Below are positions 49,977 to 59,300 of a DNA stretch of 64,000 bases, piece after piece. The position numbers and the translations under genes are program-made. Origin of the DNA: SZUA-254 sp031379665 (GTDB taxonomy: Bacteria; Bacteroidota; Ignavibacteria; UBA10030; SZUA-254); assembly GCA_031379665.1 (NCBI GenBank), contig JANNFI010000046.1:83304-147303 (forward strand), written 5' to 3'. A model generated the notes under the pieces. That model had not been told where the DNA came from and searched no databases. It was given only the letters and a program-made list of their open reading frames with translations. Position 1 is the first letter of the stretch. Each line of letters opens with the position of its first letter.

Positions 49977-50750
49977 TTATTTCACCTTCAGTGTCTGCAG
50001 GATATCGTAGCTGGCTTCGTCGATCATATAGGTGAAGTTGTCCACCTTGTTCACGAAGAAGTTGTAAGCCACGATCGCGACGATGGCGGCGAAGATCCCG
50101 AGCGCCGTGTTGATCAATGCCTCGGAAATGCCGATCGAGAGCTGGACCGCGTCCGGCGCGCCGGCCTGGGCGAGCGCCGCGAACGCGCGGATCATCCCGA
50201 TGACCGTCCCGAACAGGCCGAGCATCGTCGAGATCGACGCGATGGTCGACATCGCGATCAGGTTCTTCTCGAGGATGGGCATTTCCAGGGCCGTGGCTTC
50301 CTCGATGGCGCGCTGGACCTCGGTCATCTGCTTCTCGGCGTCCATCCCTTTGGCTTCCTTCGAAAGCTGGGAGTACCGCTCGAGGCCGGCCCGCAGGATG
50401 TTCGCCATCGAGCCGCGCTGCTTGTCGCAGTGAGCCACCGCTTCGTCGACCTGGCCGCTGGCGAGCGCGCGCTGGACGTTTTTGAGGAAGGTCGCAAGCG
50501 ATCCCTTGCCCTGGGCCTTCTTCAGTGAGAAAATGCGTTCGATGATGAAGGTGAATACCATCAGCGAGAGCGCGATCAGTGAGGGCACGACCAGTCCGCC
50601 CGTGTAGACCGTCCCCATCAGGTTGAGGGGCCGCTGGCGGTTCTCGCCGTCCTTGAAGTTCGACGGGTTGCCGAGGATGAACATATAGATTCCGATGGAA
50701 ATCACGATCGCCGCGGTGATGACGATCGAAACGAATGTCGACTGTTTCAT
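49977..50750 (-). CDS. exbB: ExbB/TolQ/MotA proton-channel protein
   Basis: A 257-residue protein with an N-terminal helix (about 8-28), a second (about 52-72), then a cytoplasmic loop and two C-terminal helices (about 160-185 and 210-232). The MotA/TolQ/ExbB domain shows NLIAMSTIASISTMLGLFGTVIGMI (read as two blocks) and INTALGIFAAIVAIVAYNFF. With ExbD it forms the proton-driven motor for TonB. RBS AAAGGAG. First gene of the energy-transduction run; a STAS-domain gene lies 44 bases upstream. Confidence 0.94.
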   Translation of the reverse strand: MKQSTFVSIVITAAIVISIGIYMFILGNPSNFKDGENRQRPLNLMGTVYTGGLVVPSLIALSLMVFTFIIERIFSLKKAQGKGSLATFLKNVQRALASGQVDEAVAHCDKQRGSMANILRAGLERYSQLSKEAKGMDAEKQMTEVQRAIEEATALEMPILEKNLIAMSTIASISTMLGLFGTVIGMIRAFAALAQAGAPDAVQLSIGISEALINTALGIFAAIVAIVAYNFFVNKVDNFTYMIDEASYDILQTLKVK

Positions 50751-50794
50751 TACGGTGACTCCTTTATTATAAGGGGATGATGGATGATTGAATA

Positions 50795-51202
50795 CTATTT
50801 GTTGACAATGATTTCAAAACTCTCGATCGCTTCCCGGAGTGTGTCGTACACCTCGAACACGTCGATCAGCCTGGTGATGACCAGCAGGCTCTGTACATTG
50901 TCCGAGAGGCCCGTCAGCCGGATGTCGCCGCCGTTTTTGCGGAACGTCGCGTGGGCCGAGATGATACTCCCGATCCCGGTGCTGTTCAGGTAGTTGACCT
51001 TGTGCAGGTCGATCACCGCGTGGCGGACCCCCTGCTCAAGGAAGTCGGCGACCGCGGCGCGCAGCTCGTCGGTGTCGCCGTCGTCGACGAGCGATCCCCG
51101 GACTTCGAGGATTCCGACCCTGCCATTGTTCTTCGTTGACGCCCTGACTTTCACAGATGATTCCTGCGTGGAGGAGGCGCGGCGCTTTCGGATCGCCGCC
51201 AT
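50795..51202 (-). CDS. STAS-domain protein (anti-sigma factor antagonist-like)
   Basis: A 135-residue cytoplasmic protein. After a basic tail of about 25 residues comes a STAS domain (27-125) with the phosphorylatable serine in NSTGIGSIISAH, as in SpoIIAA/RsbV. Such proteins release an anti-sigma kinase or act in partner-switching. No kinase or phosphatase partner is seen next to it. It is upstream of exbB on the same strand and may be read with it. Confidence 0.88.
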   Translation of the reverse strand: MAAIRKRRASSTQESSVKVRASTKNNGRVGILEVRGSLVDDGDTDELRAAVADFLEQGVRHAVIDLHKVNYLNSTGIGSIISAHATFRKNGGDIRLTGLSDNVQSLLVITRLIDVFEVYDTLREAIESFEIIVNK

Positions 51203-51297
51203 ATCCGATTCATCTACCTCTGCAAGGCTCGTGCCATCCGCGGGCGAGCGGCGATGGGGTGATTTTCAGTGGAATGGCGGAATTCCGGCGGGGCTGT

Positions 51298-51331
51298 GAT
51301 CCGGCCTCCCTGCATTTTGCAGGCCGGGATC
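51298..51331. other. Imperfect hairpin downstream of the sigma-54 regulator gene
   Basis: GATCCGGCC...CTGCA pairs imperfectly with TGCAG..CCGGGATC around a TTT loop. There is no T-run, so it is not a standard intrinsic terminator. It lies in the gap between the regulator stop (51401) and the STAS gene start (51202). Confidence 0.45.
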
Positions 51332-51400
51332 CGGGTCAGAGTTGAATATCTTCGAAGGGAGAGTGAATTCGGGACATTCGTGGGACTGCAGAATGCATCC

Positions 51401-52726
51401 CTATAAACCGTATTTTTTGCGCTTTCTCCACAAGGTGGTCGGATCGATCTGCAGAACCCGCGCCGCCTCGTCGAGGTCCTTCGCCACGGCAAGGATGCGT
51501 GTGATGTGTCGGCGCTCCGCCTCCTCGAGCGAGATGAAGCCCGCCGGGCCGTCAGCCGGCGCCCTGAGTTCCTCCGGCAGTTGTCCGCTTCCGATCACGC
51601 CGTCCACAGCCAGGAGCGTCGCTCTCTCCATCACGTTCTCGAGCTCCCGCACGTTGCCGGGCCATCGGTGCGCCGTCAGCCGTTCGAGGGCTTCCGGCAG
51701 GATCGAGAGCTCGCGACCGGAGGAAAACTTCCCCAGGAAATGGTGGATCAGGAGCAGGAGATCTTCCGGCCTCGACCGGAGCGGCGGAAGGTTGATCCTC
51801 ACGGCGTTGATACGGTAGTAGAGGTCGTCGCGGAACGAGCCATCCTCGAGGGCTTCCGAGAGCTTCCGGTTCGTCGCCGCGATGATCCGCACGTCGACCT
51901 TCTTCGTCTCGTTGTCGCCGACGCGTTCGAATTCGCGGTGCTGGAGGAACCGCAGGAGTTTCACCTGCGTCGCCTTGCTCATATCTGCGACTTCGTCGAG
52001 GAAGACCGTCCCGCCGGAGGCGGCCTCGAACCGGCCCTCGCGGTCCCTGACCGCCCCGGTGAACGCGCCCTTCACGTGCCCGAACAGTTCGCTCTCGAGG
52101 AGGTTCTCGGGGAGCGCGGCGCAGTTCACCTTGATCAGCGGCTTGTCGCGGCGCTGGCTGTTCCGGTGGATGAACAGCGCGACCAGCTCCTTCCCGGTCC
52201 CGCTCTCCCCTTCGATCAGGACGGTCAACGGGCTGTCGGCGACCTGGCGCGCGAGCTGGATCTGCTCCCGCATCAGCGGGTTTCGGGTGACGATATCAGT
52301 CCCGGCGTCCCCCGACGAGAGAAGGTCGCGGAGCCGTCGCACCTCGCGTTCGAGACGGTGATGGTCGAGGACTTTCTGCGTGAAGAGCTGGAGCTCCTTC
52401 AGGTCGAACGGTTTCTGGAGGAAGTCGAACGCGCCCTGGCGGATCGCCTCCACGGCGCTGTCGATCGATCCGTGCGCCGTGATGATCACCGCGGTCGTGG
52501 ATGGGGACTTCTGCTTGATCTCGCGAAGGACGTGCATCCCGTCCACGGGGGCCATCATCAGGTCGATGAACGCGAGGTCGTACTTTCCGGGTTCGAGGGC
52601 GTCCAGGGCGGCCACCGGGTTGCCGAACGCTTCCACCGAGAGGCCGATCGCCTCCAGGCCGATCCGGAGGATCTTCAGGATGTTTTTTTCGTCATCCACC
52701 ACGAGGACGGTCGGTTTATCGGTCAT
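51401..52726 (-). CDS. NtrC-family sigma-54 response regulator
   Basis: A 441-residue regulator with three domains. The receiver (1-120) has acidic DDE at 11-13, phospho-acceptor Asp55 (AFID) and a Lys in QKPFDL. The AAA+ sigma-54 interaction domain is about 140-370, with Walker A GESGTGKE, the GAFTGA loop (HVKGAFTGAV) and GTVFLDEVADM. The Fis-type HTH is about 400-441 (HITRILAVAKDLDEAARVLQIDPTTLWRKRK, split). It is translated by ATGA overlap with the upstream sensor kinase, so the pair forms a two-component system activating sigma-54 promoters. Confidence 0.95.
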   Translation of the reverse strand: MTDKPTVLVVDDEKNILKILRIGLEAIGLSVEAFGNPVAALDALEPGKYDLAFIDLMMAPVDGMHVLREIKQKSPSTTAVIITAHGSIDSAVEAIRQGAFDFLQKPFDLKELQLFTQKVLDHHRLEREVRRLRDLLSSGDAGTDIVTRNPLMREQIQLARQVADSPLTVLIEGESGTGKELVALFIHRNSQRRDKPLIKVNCAALPENLLESELFGHVKGAFTGAVRDREGRFEAASGGTVFLDEVADMSKATQVKLLRFLQHREFERVGDNETKKVDVRIIAATNRKLSEALEDGSFRDDLYYRINAVRINLPPLRSRPEDLLLLIHHFLGKFSSGRELSILPEALERLTAHRWPGNVRELENVMERATLLAVDGVIGSGQLPEELRAPADGPAGFISLEEAERRHITRILAVAKDLDEAARVLQIDPTTLWRKRKKYGL

Positions 52727-54582
52727 ACTGTCACTTTCTGATGGACGGGAAGCGTGAACGAAAAAGTCGAGCCGCGGTCCACGACGCTCTCCGCCCAGAT
52801 CCTGCCGCCGTAGAGCTCCACGATCTCCTTGGCGATGGCCAGGCCGAGGCCGACGCTCCCCGGGGTCGCCACCTGCTGGGCCTTGACCTGGACGAACTTG
52901 TCGAAGATCGTCTCGAGCTGGTCCTCCGGAATCCCACGCCCGGTGTCGCGCACCTGGACCAGGATCTCACCGTCGTCGAGGGTGGAGCGTATCTCGACCG
53001 TCCCGCCGGGCTCGGTATACCGGAGCGCGTTGCTGACGAGGTTTGAGACCACCCAGGAAAACTGCTGCTCGTCCCCGGTCAACGGCGGGAGCCACCCCCC
53101 GGCGATGACCGCGAGCCCGACGCCCTTCTCCTGGAAGGGAAGCTTGAGGGGTTGGAGGGTCGACTCGATCGCAGACGCCACGTCGAACGGCTCGGCTTTG
53201 AGCTCGATCTTCCCCGCCTCGAGCCTCGAGAGCTGTAGCAGCTCCCGGACGAGCTTCGTGAGCCGGTCGCAGTCCTGCTTCGAGCCGGCGAGCAGTTCCT
53301 CCTGCTCCGGATTCAGCGGCCCGAGAAGTCCCTGCCGCAGGATGTCGACACCCATATTGATGGAGGTGAGCGGCGTCCTGAACTCGTGGGACACCGCCGC
53401 CATGAAGTCCGACTTCATCTTGTCGATTTCCTTGTAGAGGGTCACATCCTGGAGCACGAGGACGGTTCCACCCCGTTCGTTCCGGTCGCGGGACGGGATG
53501 ACCGTAATCCTCGGCCTCAAATAGATGGCTTTGTTCCTGTAGTGGAACATCAGGTAGGGCTCGTCCCTGATGGCGGACTCGTCGCCGCTCGTCAGGATCG
53601 TCCTCAGGCGCGGATCGCGGATGATCTCGCCCGCCGGTCGGCCGATGGCGTCGGCCTCGTTCACCTGCAGGAGGTCGACCGCGGACTGGTTGAGGAGCTG
53701 GATCCGGCCGTCGGCGTCACAGACGATGATCGCGTCGGCGATGCTCTCAACGATCGTCTCCGACTTGTTCTTCTCCGAGATGATCTGCTGGATGTTCATT
53801 TCCTCATACCGGCGCAGGCGCTCGGTCATCTTGTTGAACTCGCGGCTGAGCTCCCCGATCTCGTCATTCGTCACGATGTCGAGCTTGAGGTCGAGCCTCC
53901 CCCGGCCGATCTGGTGGACGGTCTCCGTCAGGCGCTCGGCGGGTTCGATGATCCGCTTCGTGAACTGGAGCATCGTCACGATGCTCAGGGAGACGGCGAT
54001 CAGCGACGCCACGATGACCGCAAGGCTCGCCTTGTCGGACGTGGTCCGGGTTTCCCGCGCGACGACCTGGAGCAGCTTCTGGTTCTCCTCAAGGAGCCAG
54101 AAACAGTTGTCGATCAGCCGCTTCGAGAAGGGGGTGATCCGGTCGTAGTAGAAGGTTTTTGCGCTGCCGTACATCCCGCCGTCGGCCATCAGGAAGAGCG
54201 AATCGGTGACGAGCAGGTAACCGGCGTACGTGGCGCTGATGTCAGAGAGGATGAGCGCGAGGTCCGGGTGCGCGGAGTCCTTCCCGGCGATCTGGAAGTT
54301 CCGGTAAAATTCATACTTCGCTTCGTTGAAGCGGAGCTTGGCGTTGGCGAGGTCCTGCGTCAGGACGAGCGAGAGGGCGTTTTCGTGACGCTCGACCGAC
54401 CTCGCCATGTTTTCCAGCGAGATCATCTTGGGGAAGTTTTCGGTGAGGAGGATGTTCGTCGACTGGGTCAGGCCGATGAAGTTGTAGATCGCCCACGCGG
54501 TGAGGAGCACATTGATCACAACGAGGAACACGTACCCCACCCCGACCTTGAACCTGAGACTCCGGAAAAACGGGATCTTCAT
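52723..54582 (-). CDS. Membrane sensor histidine kinase (HAMP-PAS-HisKA-HATPase)
   Basis: A 619-residue kinase. Two membrane helices (about 9-32 and 188-210) flank a periplasmic helical sensor of about 155 residues. HAMP is about 212-265 (IIEPAERLTETVHQIG), PAS about 275-390 (ESIADAIIVCDADGRI), the H box is SHEFRTPLTSIN near 402, and the HATPase motifs are NLVSNALRYTEPGG (N), DTGRGI (G1) and GLGLAIAKEI (G2). The signal is unknown. It is cotranscribed with the sigma-54 regulator and probably phosphorylates it. Confidence 0.94.
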   Translation of the reverse strand: MKIPFFRSLRFKVGVGYVFLVVINVLLTAWAIYNFIGLTQSTNILLTENFPKMISLENMARSVERHENALSLVLTQDLANAKLRFNEAKYEFYRNFQIAGKDSAHPDLALILSDISATYAGYLLVTDSLFLMADGGMYGSAKTFYYDRITPFSKRLIDNCFWLLEENQKLLQVVARETRTTSDKASLAVIVASLIAVSLSIVTMLQFTKRIIEPAERLTETVHQIGRGRLDLKLDIVTNDEIGELSREFNKMTERLRRYEEMNIQQIISEKNKSETIVESIADAIIVCDADGRIQLLNQSAVDLLQVNEADAIGRPAGEIIRDPRLRTILTSGDESAIRDEPYLMFHYRNKAIYLRPRITVIPSRDRNERGGTVLVLQDVTLYKEIDKMKSDFMAAVSHEFRTPLTSINMGVDILRQGLLGPLNPEQEELLAGSKQDCDRLTKLVRELLQLSRLEAGKIELKAEPFDVASAIESTLQPLKLPFQEKGVGLAVIAGGWLPPLTGDEQQFSWVVSNLVSNALRYTEPGGTVEIRSTLDDGEILVQVRDTGRGIPEDQLETIFDKFVQVKAQQVATPGSVGLGLAIAKEIVELYGGRIWAESVVDRGSTFSFTLPVHQKVTV

Positions 54583-54618
54583 TCGGGCCGGAAGGATTTA
54601 GTCTGTTCGTATCCCGAC

Positions 54619-54647
54619 AATATATCCAGATATCGTTGGAATTTCAA
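54619..54647 (-). promoter_or_regulatory. Promoter TTGAAA-N17-TATATT for the sensor kinase/regulator pair
   Basis: The -35 is at 54647-54642 and the -10 at 54624-54619 on the minus strand, 17 bases apart, about 35 bases before the kinase ATG. Confidence 0.72.
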
Positions 54648-54703
54648 GGAATTGGTTCTCCCGCGGTTCATCGATTCCCCCAGGAGAAACATCGTGGGAC
54701 GGA

Positions 54704-55087
54704 TCAGGCGCGGACGAGTTCCTTGATGCGGGTTTCGATCTGCTCGATGTCGATGGGTTTGCGGAGGATGCCGAAAACGCCGATCTTGCGCGCTTCCGCC
54801 AGGACGCGCTCGTCCTGAAAACCGGTGATGAATAGGAATGGAAGCGTTGAGGTTTCGGGTGAGGCCTTCACCTGCTTGAACATCTCAAAACCGCTCATCT
54901 TCGGCATGACCACGTCCGAGATGATGACATCGGGGACGAACGTCTTCAATTTTTCAAGACCCTCCTCGCCGTTCTCAGCCGTCACGACCTCGTAATTGTC
55001 CATCTCGAGGAGATCGCGAAGAAGCTCGGCAAATCCCGCTTCGTCGTCGACAAGCAGAATCTTTCGGCGTTTTTTCTCTGGAGGCAT
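54704..55087 (-). CDS. Single-domain response regulator
   Basis: A 127-residue receiver only. Acidic residues VDDE at 13-16, phospho-acceptor Asp58 (VIISDVVMP), and KP near 108 complete the active site. No output domain. ATG 55087 (MPPEKKRRKILLVDDE) lies about 25 bases after the predicted transcript start; an earlier frame to 55147 overlaps the promoter. It may shuttle phosphate from a kinase such as the neighbouring one or the hybrid kinase. Confidence 0.93.
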   Translation of the reverse strand: MPPEKKRRKILLVDDEAGFAELLRDLLEMDNYEVVTAENGEEGLEKLKTFVPDVIISDVVMPKMSGFEMFKQVKASPETSTLPFLFITGFQDERVLAEARKIGVFGILRKPIDIEQIETRIKELVRA

Positions 55088-55118
55088 CGTATCCCCGTTT
55101 GTTGAAATTGAATGCGAA

Positions 55119-55147
55119 AATATAGGTATTGCACCCCCAAGAATCAA
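55119..55147 (-). promoter_or_regulatory. Promoter TTGATT-N17-TATATT for the single-domain regulator
   Basis: The -35 is at 55147-55142 and the -10 at 55124-55119 on the minus strand with a 17-base spacer. Confidence 0.72.
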
Positions 55148-55399
55148 GTCCCTCCGGCCACCACCCCCGGAATGGCCCGGACGACCTTCTCCCCCCCTAC
55201 ACCCTGCGAACCGTTAAATCCGTGGTTCCGCCCCATTGTCGGGTGCAATGCGAAAATGGGTCGGGAGATCGGGTGGAGGCGGCAGGATCGGGGGGGAGCT
55301 GGGAAGTTCTGGGGGGTCTGGGAGGTCGTTGCGCGGCGCAGTTCAGGGGTGTCCGGGACTCTCCTTCGAGGGGCTATATCCGGTAATCGGGTGACCCGC

Positions 55400-55495
55400 C
55401 TACCAGGCCGTTCCCGAGCGCAGGACTGCCACGACGACGTATCCCGCGATGAGCGTGACGATGATGGCGATCCTGATGGTGGAATCCTTCGACAT
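55400..55495 (-). CDS. Possible 31-residue single-helix membrane protein
   Basis: A short minus-strand frame starts ATG at 55495 and ends TAG at 55400. The protein begins MSKDSTIR and then has one strongly hydrophobic helix (IAIIVTLIAGYVVVAVL) and a short tail. A TTGGAA-N16-TACATT promoter-like pair lies immediately before it, which would give an almost leaderless message; no ribosome site is visible. The rest of the 55148-55642 gap shows nothing else recognisable. Confidence 0.3.
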   Translation of the reverse strand: MSKDSTIRIAIIVTLIAGYVVVAVLRSGTAW

Positions 55496-55569
55496 GGCGA
55501 ATCCAATGTACCAAAATGCGCACGATTTCCAAAGTGGGAGCGATACCGAGCGGCATCCGTTGCACCCAG

Positions 55570-55598
55570 TTGCATCCGTTGGCGAAGGTCGCTATCTT
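55570..55598 (+). promoter_or_regulatory. Promoter TTGCAT-N17-TATCTT for the propeller-amidohydrolase
   Basis: The -35 is at 55570-55575 and the -10 at 55593-55598 with a 17-base spacer, about 45 bases before the ATG at 55643. Confidence 0.55.
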
Positions 55599-55642
55599 CA
55601 AGGGCACTTTTCATTCACCCCGCTACTCAGAAAGGATCCTCA

Positions 55643-58600
55643 ATGCTGAACTCTGCCACTGCCCTGTTGACGTTTCTCCTCATCGTCGCGACCTGCCTTC
55701 CGGGCCTGGCCGCGGCAAATTCCACCCGCGTCACCACGGAGGGCGCCGACACGACGGCGGCCCCCGACACCGCCAAGAAAAAAGAGGCGGTCTGGGACGT
55801 GACCGCCGCGCACGGAACCTCGCGCGATATCGATTTCGAGACCGATGAGGGGACCTGGATGGCCGTCGATGTCAGCCCGGACAGCCGGAGTGTCGCCTTC
55901 GACCTCCTCGGGGACATCTACACAATTCCGATCGCGGGCGGGGACGCCACGCTGCTCTCTGGAGGGCCGGCGTACGAGACCCAGCCGAGGTACAGCCCCG
56001 ACGGGAAGTGGATTTCGTTCACCTGCGACCGCGACGGCGTGGAGAACATCTGGAGGATGCGAGCCGATGGCAGTGACAGGAAGCAGATCACACACGAGAA
56101 AGAGCGGCAGATGAACAACGCGGTCTGGTCTCCGGACGGCAAGTACATCGTCGCCAGGAAGCATTACCGGAACAACAGATCGCTCGGCGCGGGTGAAATG
56201 TGGCTCTTCCACATCGCCGGCGGCGACGGGCTCCAGCTCACGAAACGCAGGAATTGGGAACAGGACGCCGGCGAACCGGCGCTCTCCCCTGACGGCCGCT
56301 ACCTCTATTACAGCGAGGATGTCAGCGACGGCGGGGGGTTCCAGTACAACAAGGATCCGTATGGGGTCATCTATGTCATCAACCGCCTCGACCGTGAGAC
56401 GGGGAAAACCGAATCCCTCATTACCGAACCGGGCGGTTCGGTCCGCCCCCAACCCTCCCCCGACGGCAAGACGATCGCCTTCGTCCGAAGGGTCGGCCTG
56501 AAATCGGTGCTCTTCCTCCACGACATCGAGAGCGGTATCCAGACCCCGGTCTATGACGGCCTGAGCCGCGACGCCCAGGAGACGTGGGCAATCTTCGGCG
56601 TCCATCCGGGGTTCTCCTGGACGAAGGACGGGAAACAGATCGTCATCTCCGCCGGGGGACGGATCCGGACGGTCAACCTCGCGACGAAAGAGGTTTCGAC
56701 GATCCCCTTCCGCGCCAAAGTCCACCAGACCATCACCGACGCCGTTCTCACACCTCAGGCGGTAGCCCCCGAGCGGTTCGACGTCAAGATGCTCCGGTTC
56801 ACGACAGTCTCCCCGGACGGGAAGTCGGTCGTCTATACCGCGCTCGGCAGGCTCTATATAAAAATACTCCCCGACGGGACGCCGAAACGGCTCACCGACG
56901 ACAAGGTGAGCTTCGAGCTCTTCCCCTCCTTCTCCCCCGACGGCCGGTGGATCGTCTATGCGACCTGGAACGACCAGGAACGCGGCGCCATCCGGAAGAT
57001 CCACGCCGGCGGATCGTCCCCAAAAAAACTGACGGCGGAACCAGGCCATTACGTCGAACCGAAGTTCTCTCCGGACGGCTCCCGGATCGTCTACCGGCGG
57101 ACCGGCGGTGACAACCTCAGGGGGACGGCTTATTCGAGGGAGGCAGGCATCTACGCGATGCCTGCGGACGGCGGGAAGGGGACGTTGATCACCACTGAGG
57201 GATCCGAACCGATGTTTACCCCGGCAGGCGACCGGGTGTACCTTTCCGCCGGAGAAGACGGCAAATCGGCGCTGATCAGCGTCGGATTGAAGGGCGAAGA
57301 CCGGAGGGTGCACTTCACGTCAGATAACGCCGCGCAGTTCCTCCCCTCCCCCGACAACCGGTGGATGGCTGTCGTCGAACGCTTCAATGTATACGTTTCG
57401 GTTTTCCCGAAGACCGGCAAGCCGGTGCAGATCGGGCCGTCGTCGTCGGAGTACCCGCTCAAAAAGGTGTCGCGCGACGCCGGGTATTACCTCAACTGGT
57501 CGCCCGACAGCCGGCGGCTCTGGTGGTCACTCGGTCCCGTGCTCTACTCACGCGATCTCACCAGGACGTTCGCATTCGTCGAGGGCGCCCCCGACAGCGT
57601 CGACGACACGCCCGACACCACAGGCATCGCGATCGGCTTTACGGCGACCACCGACAACCCCACCGGTTCGGTGGCGCTGACCGGTGCGACGGTGATCACG
57701 ATGAATGGTGACGAGGTGATCCGCGACGCCACCGTGCTGGTGGAACGGAACAGGATCAGCGCGATCGGCGCTCGCGGGTCCGTCAAGGTCCCCAAGGGCG
57801 CGGCCGTCGTCGACGTCACCGGGAAGTTCATCATTCCGGGCCTGATCGACGTCCACGCGCACATCTCCACCGGGAGCGATCACATCACGCCGAAGACCCA
57901 CTGGGGATACTATGCCAACCTGGGTTTTGGGGTGACGACGGCTCACGACCCCTCATCCAACACAGAAACGGCTTTTTCGAACTCCGAAATGATCAAAGCG
58001 GGGCTGCTGACGGGCCCGCGACTCTACTCGACGGGCTCCATCCTGTACGGCGCTGAAGCGCCGTTCAAGGCGATCATCAACAGCTACGACGATGCGATGT
58101 CGCACCTGCGCCGGCTCAAGGCCGTGGGAGCGTTCAGCGTGAAGAGTTATAACCAGCCCCGCCGCGACCAGCGGCAGCAGGTCGTCGAGGCCGCGCGCGC
58201 CCTCGGGATGATGGTCTACCCGGAGGGAGGTTCCACCTTTTTCTGGAACATGTCGATGATCCTCGACGGCCACACGGGCATCGAGCACTCGATCCCCGTT
58301 TCACCGCTCTACAAGGACGCGATCACCCTCCTCAGCAAGAGCAGGACGGGGTACACGCCCACGCTGATCGTCTCATACGGCGGCCTCTGGGGGGAGAATT
58401 ACTGGTACATGGCCAACAACGTGTGGGAGAACACCCGGCTCCTGGCGTTCACCCCGCGCGAGGTCATCGAATCGCGGTCGCGCAGGCGCATCAAGGCGGC
58501 GGACGATGACTTCAATTACGTCGAGAACGCCAGGGCGGTGAAGGCGGCCCTCGACGCCGGCGCGCAGGTACAGCTCGGCGCCCACGGGCAGCTACAGGGA

Positions 58601-58894
58601 CTCGGCGCCCACTGGGAATTATGGATGTTCGTCCAGGGAGGGATGACGCCGATGGAGGCGCTCCGGTGCGCCACCCTCTCCGGCGCGAGGTACCTCGGGA
58701 TGGAGAAGGAACTCGGATCGCTTGAGCCGGGAAAACTCGCCGACCTCGTGGTCCTCGACCGGAACCCGCTCGACGACATCCGGAACAGCGAATCGGTCCG
58801 GCTGGTGATGAAAAATGGCAGGGTGTACGACGGCGAGCGGATGGACGAAATCGGAAACCATAACGCCAAGCGGGGCAACTTTTACTGGGAATAA
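55643..58894 (+). CDS. Exported TolB-type beta-propeller fused to an amidohydrolase
   Basis: A 1083-residue protein starting ATG 55643 with a signal peptide (MLNSATALLTFLLIVATCL, cleaved near AAAN). Residues about 60-680 contain repeated PD40/WD40-like motifs (VSPDSRSVAF, YSPDGKWISF, FSPDGRWIVY, FSPDGSRIVY) of a TolB-like propeller. Residues about 690-1075 are an imidazolonepropionase-like amidohydrolase: the metal motif is DVHAHIS, later an EHSIPVS His, and the closing LGSLEPGKLADLVVLD segment. Such two-part periplasmic enzymes are known in Bacteroidota; the substrate is unknown. The frame to 55112 upstream is not used: promoter and signal peptide agree on 55643. Confidence 0.9.
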   Translation: MLNSATALLTFLLIVATCLPGLAAANSTRVTTEGADTTAAPDTAKKKEAVWDVTAAHGTSRDIDFETDEGTWMAVDVSPDSRSVAFDLLGDIYTIPIAGGDATLLSGGPAYETQPRYSPDGKWISFTCDRDGVENIWRMRADGSDRKQITHEKERQMNNAVWSPDGKYIVARKHYRNNRSLGAGEMWLFHIAGGDGLQLTKRRNWEQDAGEPALSPDGRYLYYSEDVSDGGGFQYNKDPYGVIYVINRLDRETGKTESLITEPGGSVRPQPSPDGKTIAFVRRVGLKSVLFLHDIESGIQTPVYDGLSRDAQETWAIFGVHPGFSWTKDGKQIVISAGGRIRTVNLATKEVSTIPFRAKVHQTITDAVLTPQAVAPERFDVKMLRFTTVSPDGKSVVYTALGRLYIKILPDGTPKRLTDDKVSFELFPSFSPDGRWIVYATWNDQERGAIRKIHAGGSSPKKLTAEPGHYVEPKFSPDGSRIVYRRTGGDNLRGTAYSREAGIYAMPADGGKGTLITTEGSEPMFTPAGDRVYLSAGEDGKSALISVGLKGEDRRVHFTSDNAAQFLPSPDNRWMAVVERFNVYVSVFPKTGKPVQIGPSSSEYPLKKVSRDAGYYLNWSPDSRRLWWSLGPVLYSRDLTRTFAFVEGAPDSVDDTPDTTGIAIGFTATTDNPTGSVALTGATVITMNGDEVIRDATVLVERNRISAIGARGSVKVPKGAAVVDVTGKFIIPGLIDVHAHISTGSDHITPKTHWGYYANLGFGVTTAHDPSSNTETAFSNSEMIKAGLLTGPRLYSTGSILYGAEAPFKAIINSYDDAMSHLRRLKAVGAFSVKSYNQPRRDQRQQVVEAARALGMMVYPEGGSTFFWNMSMILDGHTGIEHSIPVSPLYKDAITLLSKSRTGYTPTLIVSYGGLWGENYWYMANNVWENTRLLAFTPREVIESRSRRRIKAADDDFNYVENARAVKAALDAGAQVQLGAHGQLQGLGAHWELWMFVQGGMTPMEALRCATLSGARYLGMEKELGSLEPGKLADLVVLDRNPLDDIRNSESVRLVMKNGRVYDGERMDEIGNHNAKRGNFYWE

Positions 58895-58931
58895 TCGTAG
58901 ATTAGCAATAGATGAGCGATAGACTAGCGGC

Positions 58932-59300
58932 ATGAAGACGCACCTGAAAATGCTCTGCGTGGACGACAACGCCGATCTCCGGGAAAGCCTCGCCCAGCAA
59001 TTCATCGCGGAGGATTTCGACGTGGACACGGCGATCGACGGCAGGGACGCGATGGACAAGATCGCCGTCAACCATTACGACATCATTCTTCTCGACCTGA
59101 AGATGCCGCGGCTCGACGGGATGGGCGTGCTCAAGGAAATGAAGGCGCTCAACAAGAACCCGCACGTCATCGTCCTCACCTCCCTGGTGGACGTGCCAAC
59201 GGCGCTGGAGTGCGTGAGGCTCGGGGCGAGCGATTACGTCTCGAAACCGTACGACCCGGAGGACCTCCTCCATGTCGTGATCAAGGTCTTGGGGTCCTAG
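58932..59300 (+). CDS. Single-domain response regulator
   Basis: A 122-residue receiver domain. Acidic pair Asp11-Asp12, phospho-acceptor Asp55 (IILLDLKMP), Thr in VLTSL and Lys in SKPYDP are present. No output domain. It follows the amidohydrolase by 37 bases and overlaps the convergent lipoprotein gene by 20 bases at its 3' end. A partner kinase is not encoded next to it. Confidence 0.92.
   Translation: MKTHLKMLCVDDNADLRESLAQQFIAEDFDVDTAIDGRDAMDKIAVNHYDIILLDLKMPRLDGMGVLKEMKALNKNPHVIVLTSLVDVPTALECVRLGASDYVSKPYDPEDLLHVVIKVLGS

Noticed and set aside
50760..50800. TATAAT directly upstream of exbB
   Set aside because: The AAAGGAG ribosome site begins two bases after it, so transcripts started there would lack the ribosome site; the -35 is also poor.
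55112..55642. N-terminal extension of the propeller-amidohydrolase to 1260 residues
   Set aside because: The promoter at 55570-55598 and the signal peptide starting at 55643 lie inside the extension, and the extra residues are low-quality GC-rich sequence.
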